Shown here piece by piece: positions 1-8,148 of a stretch of 64,000 bases of DNA. The stretch lies in NCBI RefSeq assembly GCF_013364275.1, contig NZ_CP054932.1, forward strand, positions 1,426,001-1,490,000, in the 5' to 3' direction. Made by a program: the position numbers and the translations under genes. Numbering within the stretch: position 1 is the first letter of the stretch; each line of letters opens with the position of its first letter. The notes under the pieces are model-generated. The model worked only from the letters and a program-made list of their open reading frames with translations, was not told where the DNA came from and did not search any database. The stretch comes from Actinomadura sp. NAK00032 (GTDB taxonomy: Bacteria; Actinomycetota; Actinomycetes; Streptosporangiales; Streptosporangiaceae).

Positions 1-32
1 TGCCCATCCGTGTGCGGGTGGTGCGTTGAGAC

Positions 33-150
33 GTTCGGTGGTTTTGGCGAAGGGGAAACACCCGGTCCCATCCCGAACCCGGAAGTTAAGCCCTTCAGCG
101 CCGATGGTACTGCATGGGAGACTGTGTGGGAGAGTAGGACGCCGCCGGAC
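33..150 (+). rRNA. rrf: 5S ribosomal RNA
   Basis: This is the 5S RNA of the large ribosomal subunit. The 5' end (33-42) pairs with the 3' end (141-150) over ten bases including G-U pairs, closing helix I. The internal stretch with 'cccgaacccggaagttaag' is the conserved loop A/helix II-III signature. The length of about 118 nt is normal for an actinobacterium. It is probably the last gene of an rRNA operon whose 16S and 23S genes lie upstream of the window. The exact ends are set by base pairing and could be off by one or two bases. Confidence 0.95.
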
Positions 151-162
151 ACATATTGCAGG

Positions 163-196
163 AAGGCCCCGCCGTCACCGGCGGGGCCTTTCTCAT
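163..196 (+). terminator. rRNA operon intrinsic terminator
   Basis: A perfect 12-bp stem (163-174 with 179-190) has a four-base loop and is followed by 'tctcattt'. It lies 13 bases after the 5S gene, so it should end the rRNA operon transcript. Confidence 0.85.
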
Positions 197-208
197 TTGC
201 GAGGACGC

Positions 209-706
209 TCATCGGGTCACCTTCTCCAGGAACTTGTCCAGGTTGGTGAGGACCCGGGCGATCTTCTCGTCCAGAGTGAGCGACTCTTCCAGCCCGCTGC
301 CCGCCACGGACTGCTTCTTGCCCCGGACGTACAGCGAGCAGTCGAGGTCGACGCACATGTACTGCCCGACCGAGTTGCCCTGGCGGCCGGCCTCGCCGCT
401 CCGGCGCGCGGTCATCAGGGCGACCCCGCCGCCGGTGCGCGTCGTCAGGCACAGCGAGCACATGCTGCGCGCGGTGAAGCCGCGGGCCGCGCCGGACGCC
501 ACCCGGAACGAGACGCCGACCGGACGGTCGCCGCGCTCGACGATGAGGTAGGCGCGTCCTGGCGCGCCGGGGTCCTGCCAGCCGAGGAAGTCCAGGTCGT
601 CCCACGGCTGGTCGGCGAAGTCCTTGGGCAGGTCGAGGCGCTTCGCCTCGCCCTTGGAGGCGTTGACGAAGGACCGGCGGATGTCGTGTTCGGTCAGAGG
701 TCTCAT
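209..706 (-). CDS. FBP domain (EF-G-binding) protein
   Basis: A 165-aa protein of the FusB-like, elongation factor G-binding family (FBP_C treble-clef zinc finger). Relatives bind EF-G on the ribosome, and some confer fusidic acid resistance by releasing stalled EF-G. The zinc site is visible as C83-x2-C86 and C118-x4-C123, inside the family signature around 'CSLCLTT' and 'YMC..DCSLYVRGKK'. ATG 706 is preferred because the protein then begins MRPLTEHDIR, as relatives do; an earlier in-frame start at 736 falls inside a palindrome. It is divergent from the TetR gene at 791. Whether it protects against fusidic acid here is unknown; many actinobacterial copies are chromosomal housekeeping genes. 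Confidence 0.85.
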   Translation of the reverse strand: MRPLTEHDIRRSFVNASKGEAKRLDLPKDFADQPWDDLDFLGWQDPGAPGRAYLIVERGDRPVGVSFRVASGAARGFTARSMCSLCLTTRTGGGVALMTARRSGEAGRQGNSVGQYMCVDLDCSLYVRGKKQSVAGSGLEESLTLDEKIARVLTNLDKFLEKVTR

Positions 707-728
707 GGGCGGCGAGAGTAGCCTTCCT

Positions 729-751
729 AAGGGCATTAGGCAAATGCCTTT
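729..751. promoter_or_regulatory. Palindromic operator candidate
   Basis: An inverted repeat with ggcatt at 732-737 and aatgcc at 743-748 (5-bp spacer) sits in the 84-bp gap between the divergent FBP gene and TetR gene. The placement suits autoregulation by the TetR protein and control of the FBP gene. This is inferred from position and symmetry only. Confidence 0.45.
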
Positions 752-790
752 ATGGGGTAGGCTGACGCGGACGAGCAGAAGGAGGGCCCC

Positions 791-1408
791 ATGGTTCGCG
801 CGGGAGTGACCGTCGAGCGGGTGACGCTGGCGGCGGCGGAGCTGGCCGACGAGGTCGGCTTCGACAAGGTGACCGTCGCCGCGGTCGCGCGCCGGTTCGG
901 CGTCCGGGAGGCCAGCCTGTACTCACACATCAAGAACGCCCATGACCTGAAGACCCGGGTGGCGCTGCTCGCCCTCGCCGAGCTCGCCGACGACGTCGCG
1001 GCCGCGGTGGCCGGGCGCGCCGGCAAGGACGCCCTGGTGGCCTTCGCGAGCGCCTACCGGAGCTACGCCAAGCGGCACCCGGGCAGGTACACGGCGGCGC
1101 GGATGGAACTCGACCCCGAAACGGCCCGCAAAAGCGCGGCCGTACGGCACTCGGAGATGACGCGGGCGATCCTGCGGGCCTACGCGCTACCGGAGCCCGA
1201 CCAGACGGACGCCGTGCGGATGCTGGGCGCCGTGTTCCACGGCTACGTCAGCCTGGAGACGTCCGGCGCCTTCCAGCACACCCCGCGCGACGTGGAAGCC
1301 TCCTGGGCCGCCACCTTGGACGCCCTCGACAGCGCCCTCCGCAACTGGCCCACAGCGTCCACGACGTCCACGACGTCCACCGCGCCCCGGACTCCCTCAG
1401 CGTCCTAG
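791..1408 (+). CDS. TetR/AcrR family regulator
   Basis: A 205-aa one-component repressor. The N-terminal helix-turn-helix is clear (about residues 12-55, with 'VTVAAVARRFGVREASLYSHIKN'). The C-terminal part resembles the WHG/TetR_C_33 ligand domain, with 'GYVSLETSGAFQ' near residues 155-166. The ligand is unknown. The start follows AGAAGGAGG at about 777-785, a strong ribosome binding site. The tail is low complexity (STTSTTST) and is encoded by three tandem 9-bp repeats at 1356-1382. The stop overlaps the stop of the convergent helicase gene by three bases. Its likely target is its own promoter and the divergent FBP gene, through the palindrome at 729-751. Confidence 0.85.
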   Translation: MVRAGVTVERVTLAAAELADEVGFDKVTVAAVARRFGVREASLYSHIKNAHDLKTRVALLALAELADDVAAAVAGRAGKDALVAFASAYRSYAKRHPGRYTAARMELDPETARKSAAVRHSEMTRAILRAYALPEPDQTDAVRMLGAVFHGYVSLETSGAFQHTPRDVEASWAATLDALDSALRNWPTASTTSTTSTAPRTPSAS

Positions 1409-3057
1409 AAGTCGTCCCCCGCCAGGACGGTGTCGGCGTCGACGATGCGGTACGCGTAGCCCTGCTCGGCCAGGAAGCGCTGCCGGTGGGCGGCGTAGTC
1501 CTGGTCGAGGGTGTCGCGGGCGACGACGGCGTAGAACCGGGCCCCCGCTCCGGACGCCTTGGGACGCAGCAGCCGTCCCAGCCGCTGCGCCTCCTCCTGG
1601 CGGGACCCGTAGGCTCCCGACACCTGGACGGCGACGGACGCCTCCGGCAGGTCGATCGAGAAGTTCGCCACCTTCGACACGACCAGGACGTCGATCTCGC
1701 CCGAGCGGAACGCGTCGAAGAGCCGCTCCCGCTCGCGCACCCTGGTCTCGCCCTTGATGACGGGGGCGTCCAGCAGCGCGCCGAGTTCGTCCAGCTGGTC
1801 GATGTACTGGCCGATGACGAGCGTCTGCTCGCCGCGGTGCCGGTCGACGAGGGCCTGGATGAGCTTGGTCTTGGTGTCCGTCGTGGCGCAGAAGCGGTAC
1901 CGCTCCTCGGGCTCGGCGGTCGCGTAGGCGAGGCGCTCGGAGTCGGTCAGGGTGACGCGGACCTCGACGCAGTCGGCGGGCGCGATCCACCCCTGCGACT
2001 CCATGTCCTTCCACGGCGCGTCGTAGCGCTTCGGCCCGATGAGGGAGAACACGTCCCCCTCGCGGCCGTCCTCGCGGACGAGGGTGGCGGTGAGGCCGAG
2101 CCGGCGCCGGGCCTGCAGGTCGGCGGTCATGCGGAAGATCGGCGCGGGCAGCAGGTGCACCTCGTCGTAGACGACCAGTCCCCAGTCGCGGGCGTCGAAG
2201 AGCTCCAGATGCGTGTAGACGCCCTTCCGGCGCGTCGTCATGATCTGGTAGGTGGCGATGGTGACCGGCCGGATCTCCTTCTTCGTGCCGGTGTACTCGC
2301 CGATCTCGTCCTCGGTGAGGGACGTGCGCCGCAGCAGCTCCTGCTTCCACTGGTGCGCCGACACGGTGTTGGTGACGAGGATCAGAGTGGTGGCCTGCGC
2401 GCGCGCCATGGCCGCCGCGCCGACGATGGTCTTGCCGGCGCCGCAGGGCAGGACGACGACGCCGGAACCGCCGTCCCAGAACGCCGACGCGGCCTCCTCC
2501 TGGTAGGAGCGCAGCTGCCAGCCGTCCTCGGCGAGGGAGATCGCGTGGGCCTCGCCGTCCACGTAGCCGGCGCGGTCCTCGGCGGGCCAGCCGAGCTTGA
2601 GCAGGGCCTGCTTGAGGGCGCCGCGCTCGCTCGGGTGGACGGCGACGGCGTCGTCCCCGACCCGGTCGCCGATCATCCCCTTGATCTTCTTGGCCCGCAG
2701 GACCTCCTCCAGCACCGACCGGTCGGAGGACGACAGGACGAGCCCGTGCACGGGGTCCTTCTCCAGCCGGAGCCGCCCGTACCGCGCCATCGTGTCGGCG
2801 ACGTCCACCAGGAGGGCGTGCGGGACGGGGTAGCGGGAGAAGCGCAGCAGCGTGTCGACGACCTGCTCGGCGTCGTGCCCGGCGGCGCGGGCGTTCCACA
2901 GTGCGAGCGGTGTCACCCGGTAGGTGTGGACGTGCTCGGGCGCCCGTTCCAGCTCGGCGAACGGGGCGATCTCCTTGCGGCAGGCGCCGGCCAGCTCGTG
3001 GTCGACCTCCAGCAGCAGCGTCTTGTCGGACTGGACGATGAGCGGACCGTCGGTCAA
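1405..3057 (-). CDS. xpb: XPB-family DNA repair helicase
   Basis: A 550-aa superfamily 2 DNA helicase, the bacterial XPB/ERCC3 homologue. Purified mycobacterial XPB is a 3'-to-5' ATP-dependent helicase thought to act in nucleotide excision repair, though its role in bacteria is debated. Visible motifs are Walker A LPCGAGKT (203-210), DEVH box (298-301), motif III GLTATL (321-326), the XPB-specific RED motif (328-330) and motif VI QRLGRLLR near 490. Residues 1-180 form the XPB N-terminal domain. GTG/ATG alternatives exist further upstream, but the start given yields the usual MTDGPLIVQSDKT-type beginning. The gene is convergent with the TetR gene. A helicase-associated partner lies 2.6 kb away on the same strand, separated by accessory genes. 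Confidence 0.93.
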   Translation of the reverse strand: MTDGPLIVQSDKTLLLEVDHELAGACRKEIAPFAELERAPEHVHTYRVTPLALWNARAAGHDAEQVVDTLLRFSRYPVPHALLVDVADTMARYGRLRLEKDPVHGLVLSSSDRSVLEEVLRAKKIKGMIGDRVGDDAVAVHPSERGALKQALLKLGWPAEDRAGYVDGEAHAISLAEDGWQLRSYQEEAASAFWDGGSGVVVLPCGAGKTIVGAAAMARAQATTLILVTNTVSAHQWKQELLRRTSLTEDEIGEYTGTKKEIRPVTIATYQIMTTRRKGVYTHLELFDARDWGLVVYDEVHLLPAPIFRMTADLQARRRLGLTATLVREDGREGDVFSLIGPKRYDAPWKDMESQGWIAPADCVEVRVTLTDSERLAYATAEPEERYRFCATTDTKTKLIQALVDRHRGEQTLVIGQYIDQLDELGALLDAPVIKGETRVRERERLFDAFRSGEIDVLVVSKVANFSIDLPEASVAVQVSGAYGSRQEEAQRLGRLLRPKASGAGARFYAVVARDTLDQDYAAHRQRFLAEQGYAYRIVDADTVLAGDDF

Positions 3058-3262
3058 AGCAGCAGCCCTTCGTCAGGGGTTCGATGATCGGAGCTCCGCG
3101 TTCGACCGCCGGGCGCCGCAGCCGCACGCTACCCGAGCCGCGCCCCAGCGTGGCGCGTTCCGAACCGGACCGCAGACTCTAACAACCCCGGCCGCCGCGT
3201 TTATTGCCTCGCGGCCCGGTGCGCGCGTCCGGGCCGGCCCGGACGCCCAATGCGCGCCCGGC

Positions 3263-3568
3263 CTAGTCGGGCGCCACCGCCGTCAGGAGGGCGGGCAGCA
3301 GGCCGGGGAACCGCGCCTCCAGGTCGTCGCGGCGCAGGGAGAGGAGGTTCTCGCGGCCGGACGGGCGCTGCCAGATGACGCCGCTGTCGCGCAGGACGCG
3401 CCAGTGGTGCGTCAGCGTCGACTTCGAGACGCCGTCGAGGATGCTGCCGCACGTGTGCTCGCCGCCGTCGGCGAGGACGCCGACGATGCGCAGCCGCAGC
3501 GGGTTGCCGAGGGCCGCGAGGACGTTCTCCAGCAGGATCTGGTCCCGGTCCGGGTGCTGGGCGATCAT
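3263..3568 (-). CDS. ArsR family winged-helix repressor
   Basis: A 101-aa ArsR/SmtB-type regulator. The winged helix covers residues 13-85, with recognition helix 'SKSTLTHHWRVLRDSG' (48-63) and wing 'GRENLLSLR'. Only Cys40 is seen, and the classic paired metal-binding cysteines are absent, so the effector is probably not arsenite. It belongs to the short HTH_20-like group that often controls drug exporters. It is divergent from the MFS gene at 3671; the 102-bp gap holds a run of matching palindromes (3584-3643), a convincing operator region. ATG 3568 is chosen because an upstream extension would run through the operators. The likely role is ligand-released repression of the exporter and itself. 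Confidence 0.85.
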   Translation of the reverse strand: MIAQHPDRDQILLENVLAALGNPLRLRIVGVLADGGEHTCGSILDGVSKSTLTHHWRVLRDSGVIWQRPSGRENLLSLRRDDLEARFPGLLPALLTAVAPD

Positions 3569-3583
3569 GCCCGCCACCCTACC

Positions 3584-3643
3584 CGACTGTACGTATATTG
3601 ACGAACAGTCGGACTGTACGACAATATCCGAACAGTCGTACTG
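3584..3643. promoter_or_regulatory. Tandem palindromic operators for ArsR/MFS pair
   Basis: Two nearly identical 27-28-bp units (3584-3611 and 3611-3638) each have arms gactgt ... acagtc. Where they meet they form a third palindrome, acagtc-g-gactgt (3605-3617), and a fourth, cagt-cgt-actg, closes the array (3633-3643). The array fills the divergent promoter of the ArsR and MFS genes. It is direct sequence evidence for several repressor dimers binding side by side. Confidence 0.75.
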
Positions 3644-3670
3644 ATCTTCCCGAAAGGCAGGACCGCCCGC

Positions 3671-5122
3671 ATGGCCGCTCCCGACCGACGCAGGCTCGGC
3701 TGGAGCCTGGCGCTTCTCGCGCTGGCCCAGCTGATCTTCTCCCTCGACCTCAACATCGTTTACGTGGCGCTCCCCGACATCGGCGCCGACCTGGGCTTCT
3801 CCGAGCAGACGCGGCAGTGGGTGGTGAGCGCCTACGTGGTGCTGGCCGGCGGGTTCCTGCTGCTCGGCGGGCGCGCCGCCGACCTGCTCGGCCGCCGCCG
3901 GATGTTCGTGACCGCCCTCACCGTGTACGCGCTGTCCTCGCTGGCCGGCGGGCTGGCCGGCACGCCCGGCCTGATCGTCGCGGCGCGGGCCGTGCAGGGG
4001 ATCGGCGGCGCGCTGCTGCTCCCGGCCACGCTGTCGCTGATCGGCACGCTGTTCGAGGAGGGGCCGCGGCGCAACCGGGCGCTGGCGGTGTGGGGCGGCG
4101 CGGGGGCGAGCGGGCTGACCGTGGGCGCCCTGCTCGGCGGCGTGCTGACGCAGGCGTTCGGGTGGCCCGCCGTGTTCTTCGTGAACGTCCCCCTGGCCGG
4201 GTTCGTCGCGGTCGCGGCGCTGCTGGTGATCCCGGACGACCGGCGCGGGGCGCCGCGCGTGCGGCGCTCCTTCGACCTGCCCGGCGCCCTGGCCGTGACC
4301 GGCGGCGCGACCCTGCTGGTGTTCGGGCTGGTCCAGGGGCCGGAGACCGGCTGGACGAGCCCGCTCATCATCGGGTCGTTCGTCCTCGCCGCCGTGCTGC
4401 TGGCCGCGTTCGCCGCCGTCGAGGCGCACGGCGCGGACCCGCTGCTGCCGCCCGGCCTGCTGCGCAACCGCAGCCTCGTGGTCGGCGTCGCGGTCACGTT
4501 CGTCTACATGGGGACGTTCGGGGCGCTGCCGTACTTCCTGACCACCCTGTTCCAGGACGTGCACCGGTTCTCGGCGCTGGAGACGGGGCTGGCGTTCCTG
4601 GTCCCGTCCGCGGCGATCGCTGCCGGCACCCAGTTCGGCGGGCGGATGGCCGGGCGGCTCGGGACGCGGCGGACGCTCGTGGCCGGGTTCGCGGCGGGCG
4701 CGGCCGGCACGGTGCTGCTGGCGCCCGGGTTCGCCCTCGGAGCCGCGTTCCTCACCACCGTCCCCGGGCTGGTCGTGTCGGGCGTCGCGCAGGGCGTGGT
4801 GTGGACGGCGATGTGGATCGCCGCGTCCACCGGCGTCGCGTCCGAGCGGCAGGGGGTCGCCAACGGGATGGCCTCCACCGCGCTGAACCTCGGCAACGCC
4901 ATCGGGCTCGCCGCCCTGGCGGCCGTCGCGAACGCCGGGACCGCCGGGCGGACGGGCGACGTGCTGCGCGCCGCGATCGCCGACGGCGGCCGGCTCGCGG
5001 TGCTGCTGGCCGCGGCGGGCATGGTCGCGGGAATCGTCGTCGCGGCGGCGCTGCGCCGGGCGGCGGGTGAAGCCGAGCGGGGGCGTGCGCCTGCTGAGCG
5101 GGTGCCGTCTGACGTGCTGTAA
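3671..5122 (+). CDS. DHA2-type MFS drug exporter
   Basis: A 483-aa integral membrane exporter of the drug:H+ antiporter-2 (EmrB/QacA) family, with about 14 predicted membrane segments. The family motif 'LDLNIVYVALPDIGADLG' opens TM1. Motif A 'GRAADLLGRRRMF' follows TM2, and motif C-like 'GGAGASGLTVGALLGGVL' lies in TM5. Such proteins export hydrophobic or cationic drugs using the proton gradient; the substrate is unknown. The start at 3671 follows GAAAGGCAGG. The ArsR operators at 3584-3643 imply induction by a toxic compound. The gene pair sits between two helicase-related genes that are neighbours in mycobacteria, so it was probably inserted. Confidence 0.88.
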   Translation: MAAPDRRRLGWSLALLALAQLIFSLDLNIVYVALPDIGADLGFSEQTRQWVVSAYVVLAGGFLLLGGRAADLLGRRRMFVTALTVYALSSLAGGLAGTPGLIVAARAVQGIGGALLLPATLSLIGTLFEEGPRRNRALAVWGGAGASGLTVGALLGGVLTQAFGWPAVFFVNVPLAGFVAVAALLVIPDDRRGAPRVRRSFDLPGALAVTGGATLLVFGLVQGPETGWTSPLIIGSFVLAAVLLAAFAAVEAHGADPLLPPGLLRNRSLVVGVAVTFVYMGTFGALPYFLTTLFQDVHRFSALETGLAFLVPSAAIAAGTQFGGRMAGRLGTRRTLVAGFAAGAAGTVLLAPGFALGAAFLTTVPGLVVSGVAQGVVWTAMWIAASTGVASERQGVANGMASTALNLGNAIGLAALAAVANAGTAGRTGDVLRAAIADGGRLAVLLAAAGMVAGIVVAAALRRAAGEAERGRAPAERVPSDVL

Positions 5123-5144
5123 CGCCCCCGGCCGGTGCCCCCGG

Positions 5145-5552
5145 CTAGATGCCGCCGCCGTCGCTGTAGGTGGAGTCGCCGTTGACGATCAGGATGATGT
5201 AGAGGATGCCGAGGACGATCCCGCAGACGATGGACAGGGCGAACAGGACCCAGCCCGCGATCGTCAGCTTGCGGGCCGACTCGGGGTCGCTGTGGACGCG
5301 GCCCATCGCGATCGCGGCGACGATCGCGCCGGGGATGGCCAGCAGGCCGCAGCACAGGACGACGCTGACGATGTTGCAGACGAGGCAGGCGGTCGTGTTG
5401 GCGTTGCTCTGCCGCTGGACGGGCACGCCGGGCGGGCCGTAGGCGTAGCCGGGCGGCGGCTGCGCGCCGGGATACGGTGAACCGCCCCAGCCCTGGGACC
5501 CGGACCCGTAGGGGTCCTGCCAGCCGGGCGGGTTGCCGCCGTATCCGCTCAC
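5145..5552 (-). CDS. DUF4190 membrane protein
   Basis: A 135-aa protein with a proline/glycine/tyrosine-rich N-terminus (residues 1-45, PxGYAYGPPG-like) and two membrane segments (about 53-80 and 93-118), the usual layout of actinobacterial DUF4190 proteins. The conserved core includes 'AIPGAIVAAIAMGRV' and 'ARKLTIAGWVLFALSIV'. The function is unknown. GTG 5552 is chosen because GAGGAGG lies six bases upstream; a TTG at 5567 would put that ribosome binding site inside the gene. It is convergent with the MFS gene, with 22 bp between the stops. Confidence 0.75.
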   Translation of the reverse strand: MSGYGGNPPGWQDPYGSGSQGWGGSPYPGAQPPPGYAYGPPGVPVQRQSNANTTACLVCNIVSVVLCCGLLAIPGAIVAAIAMGRVHSDPESARKLTIAGWVLFALSIVCGIVLGILYIILIVNGDSTYSDGGGI

Positions 5553-5666
5553 AGGCGGCCTCCTCAACTCGCCGATGGGGCTCCAGACTAGGACGTCCGG
5601 ACACCGGCGCGGGTTCCTTTTCGCGGCCGTAAGACCCGGTCCATCCGTCCCGTCAGGGAAAGGGTG

Positions 5667-8042
5667 CTATGTGCCGGTCTCGTCGTCCAGTTCCGAGACG
5701 CCGGTGATGCGGTGGAGCGCGAAGCGGTGCACGGCGGCGCGGGTCGCGTCGTAGCCGGTGAGGAAGCCGCCCTCGACCCGGACCGGCGCCACGATGCGGC
5801 TGGACGCCTGGCCCTGCTGGTCGAGGTAGCCGATCCAGACGCGGCCGCCGCGCTCGACGGCGGCGCGCAGCCGTTCGATGGTGGCCATCGCGGGGGACCG
5901 GGGCGGCTCCCCGCCCGGGGCCGCGGCCTGCCGGGCGGCCTGCTCGGCGCCGTGCCGGGACGCCTCGTCGCCCGCGCGCACCGCGCGCACCGCGGCGGCG
6001 ATCATCGAGGCGTCGGTGCGGTCGTCCGGGCGCAGCCGGACGATCTCGGCGGTCGGCGGCGGGTCGGCGCGCTGCGCGTCCGGCCGGGTCACGATCACGC
6101 CGCCGCCGGGCGCCTCGGCGACCGGGGCGAGGCCCATCGCGCGCAGGCCGTCGAGCAGGTCGGCGCGCTGCAGCCCGGACGCGAGGACGGTCGGCGCGAG
6201 CCGGTGCAGCCGCAGCGGCTCGGCGCGCCGGTCGGCGAGGATCTCGTCGAGGGTGGCGGCGGAGTCGGTGCGGACGTAGGAGGACAGCGCGCCGACGCGC
6301 AGGTGCCCGTGCCGCCGCGCGACGTCGTCGATGAGGTAGGCCAGCGGCTGCGGCAGCGGCGTCGCCGAGTGCCGGGTCAGCAGGTCGGTGATGTCGGCGG
6401 CGGTCCGGCCGGCGTCCAGGGCGCGGCGGACCGACTCGGGCGTGAACCGGTAGACGGTGGCGCCGCCGGTGGACTCGACGTCGGCGGCGAGCGCGAGCTC
6501 GCGGGCGAGGTCGGTGACGAGCGGGCCCGGCGCGATCGCGGTCAGGTCGGCCTGGATGAGGATCTCGTCGACGGGGTCGGGAAGGTACTTCTCCAGGGCG
6601 GGCTCGGGGTCGTCGCCGGCGAGGAGGTCGCGGGCGAACGCGACCAGCTCCCCGAACCCGGTGAGGCCGAGCGCGGCGGCCTCGCGCAGCGTCCAGCCGA
6701 GGAGCCGCTCGCGGGTCGGGCCGCCGCGGCGGGGCCGCAGCCAGCCGAGCCGGGTGCGCAGCGCGTCCTCGTCGACGGCGGCGCCGCGCCCGGCGCCGGC
6801 GAGGACCTCCAGGATCTCCCGGCGGGTGGCGGGGGCGCTGCTGCGCACCATCGCCTCGCTGAGCGCGTTGATCAGCCGGTCCCGGTCGTCGCGCGCCCCG
6901 GCGAGCCCGGCGACGCGGTCGGACTTCAGCCAGCCGCGGGCCAGCTCCGTCCAGCGGCCGGCGGTGTCGCGCATCAGCCACAGGTCGTAGGCGGGGGTGG
7001 GCAGCCACTCGCCGTCGAGGTCGCCGCTGCGGGTGAGCAGCCCGGCGGCGTAGGCGATCTCGACGAGCAGCGCCGCCTTCCACTCGGGGACGTCCAGCAG
7101 CGCGGCGGCGGCGCGCAGGTCGCGGACGGCGAGGCCGCCGCTGCGCAGCACCGGCGGCGGCTCCAGGCCCCAGCGCTCCAGCAGTTCCTCGATGAGCCGG
7201 ACGGCGCCGGCCGCCTCGCCCGCGGCGGCGCGGACCACGACCTCCTCGCCGCGCGGCTCGCGCGTCGCGGCGGGGAGCGGCGGCGGCTCGGCGGGGACGT
7301 CCCGGAACAGCCGGCCGCCGCGCAGGTACAGCGCGACCTCGCGGGGGAGCGTGACGGTGCGGTCGTCCTCGGCGGCGAGCAGGCCGCGGGCGAGGAGCCG
7401 CTCGATCGGCGTCGTCGCGGTGGCGGTGCGGAGCGGGCGGCGCGCGTCGGCGACCCGCCCGAACGGCGGCCCCCAGGTGAGCTGGTCGAGGGCGGCCCGC
7501 GCGTCCGGCCCGGCGTCCTCGATCAGCGCGGCGGGATCGGCGAGCAGCTCGGCGAGCCGGCGCAGGAGCCGCGACGAGTCGGGGAAGCCGCGCGGCGCCT
7601 CGCCCTCCAGGTCGGTGATCAGGTCGGTGAGCCGCTCGGCCGGGTAGCCCGCGAAGACCTCCTGGACGGGCGGGCCGAGCCCCGCCGGGTGCGGCAGGCC
7701 CTGCCGGACGCCGGGCGCCGTCGCCGGTGCCTGCGCGCCCCAGACCAGCCCGTAGCGGCGCAGCGTGGCGAGGGCGTGCTCGACCTGTGCGGGTGTCGCG
7801 TCGAGGGCCGCCGCGAGCGTGTCCGCGCCCGGCTCGGGCAGGACGAGGAGGGCTTCGAGGACGGCGAGGGTGAACCGGTCGAGCCGGTCGAGGGCGCGGG
7901 TGACCGCGGCGGGCGTCGCGGCGCGGGCGGCGAGCGCGGTCAGGTCGGCGGGGACGGGGGCGAGCAGTTCCGGACGCGCGGACAGCAGCGCACGAAGCTC
8001 GTCATCGCCTCGCGCGCGCAGCCAGTCCGCATACGTTTCCAT
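5667..8042 (-). CDS. Helicase-associated (XPB partner-like) protein with C-terminal WYL-like domain
   Basis: A 791-aa protein of the actinobacterial helicase C-terminal-like family (Helicase_C_3; M. tuberculosis Rv0862c type). No Walker A or DEAD box is visible, so it is not itself a helicase. The Helicase_C_3 domain lies near residues 435-560, with 'ILIQADLTAIAPGPLVTDLARELALAADVES' as its recognisable part, split here by other residues. The last 80 residues, with 'RVWIGYLDQQG' and 'RFALHRITGVSEL', look like a WYL ligand/nucleic-acid-binding module. ATG 8042 is preferred over a TTG at 8054. From memory, in mycobacteria it directly precedes xpb; here DUF4190 and the MFS/ArsR pair intervene. 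A role with XPB in DNA repair is inferred. Confidence 0.75.
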   Translation of the reverse strand: METYADWLRARGDDELRALLSARPELLAPVPADLTALAARAATPAAVTRALDRLDRFTLAVLEALLVLPEPGADTLAAALDATPAQVEHALATLRRYGLVWGAQAPATAPGVRQGLPHPAGLGPPVQEVFAGYPAERLTDLITDLEGEAPRGFPDSSRLLRRLAELLADPAALIEDAGPDARAALDQLTWGPPFGRVADARRPLRTATATTPIERLLARGLLAAEDDRTVTLPREVALYLRGGRLFRDVPAEPPPLPAATREPRGEEVVVRAAAGEAAGAVRLIEELLERWGLEPPPVLRSGGLAVRDLRAAAALLDVPEWKAALLVEIAYAAGLLTRSGDLDGEWLPTPAYDLWLMRDTAGRWTELARGWLKSDRVAGLAGARDDRDRLINALSEAMVRSSAPATRREILEVLAGAGRGAAVDEDALRTRLGWLRPRRGGPTRERLLGWTLREAAALGLTGFGELVAFARDLLAGDDPEPALEKYLPDPVDEILIQADLTAIAPGPLVTDLARELALAADVESTGGATVYRFTPESVRRALDAGRTAADITDLLTRHSATPLPQPLAYLIDDVARRHGHLRVGALSSYVRTDSAATLDEILADRRAEPLRLHRLAPTVLASGLQRADLLDGLRAMGLAPVAEAPGGGVIVTRPDAQRADPPPTAEIVRLRPDDRTDASMIAAAVRAVRAGDEASRHGAEQAARQAAAPGGEPPRSPAMATIERLRAAVERGGRVWIGYLDQQGQASSRIVAPVRVEGGFLTGYDATRAAVHRFALHRITGVSELDDETGT

Positions 8043-8148
8043 GCCGTTCCCCAACCTTATGTCGCGTGCACGCCGCTGGTACGCGGGTCCACAGGGTAGG
8101 AGCCCGCGGGACGTGCCCGAAGCCGGCGAGGAACCAGGATGCCGCAGG

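Noticed and set aside
26..721. A 231-codon forward reading frame over the 5S RNA and FBP gene
   Set aside because: It runs through the 5S rRNA and its terminator and is antisense to the FBP gene, whose protein is recognisable. It is a high-GC shadow frame.
1486..3087. A 533-codon open frame opposite the XPB gene
   Set aside because: It is the GC-rich antisense of a clear helicase and has only repetitive Gly/Arg/Val sequence.
3569..3670. Direct repeats that might be CRISPR-like
   Set aside because: There are only two units of 27 bp, with no spacers of constant length and strict palindromes; they are operator sites.
5664..8099. An 811-codon frame opposite the helicase-associated gene
   Set aside because: It has Gly/Arg/Ala-rich sequence with no domain, while the minus strand encodes a recognisable protein.
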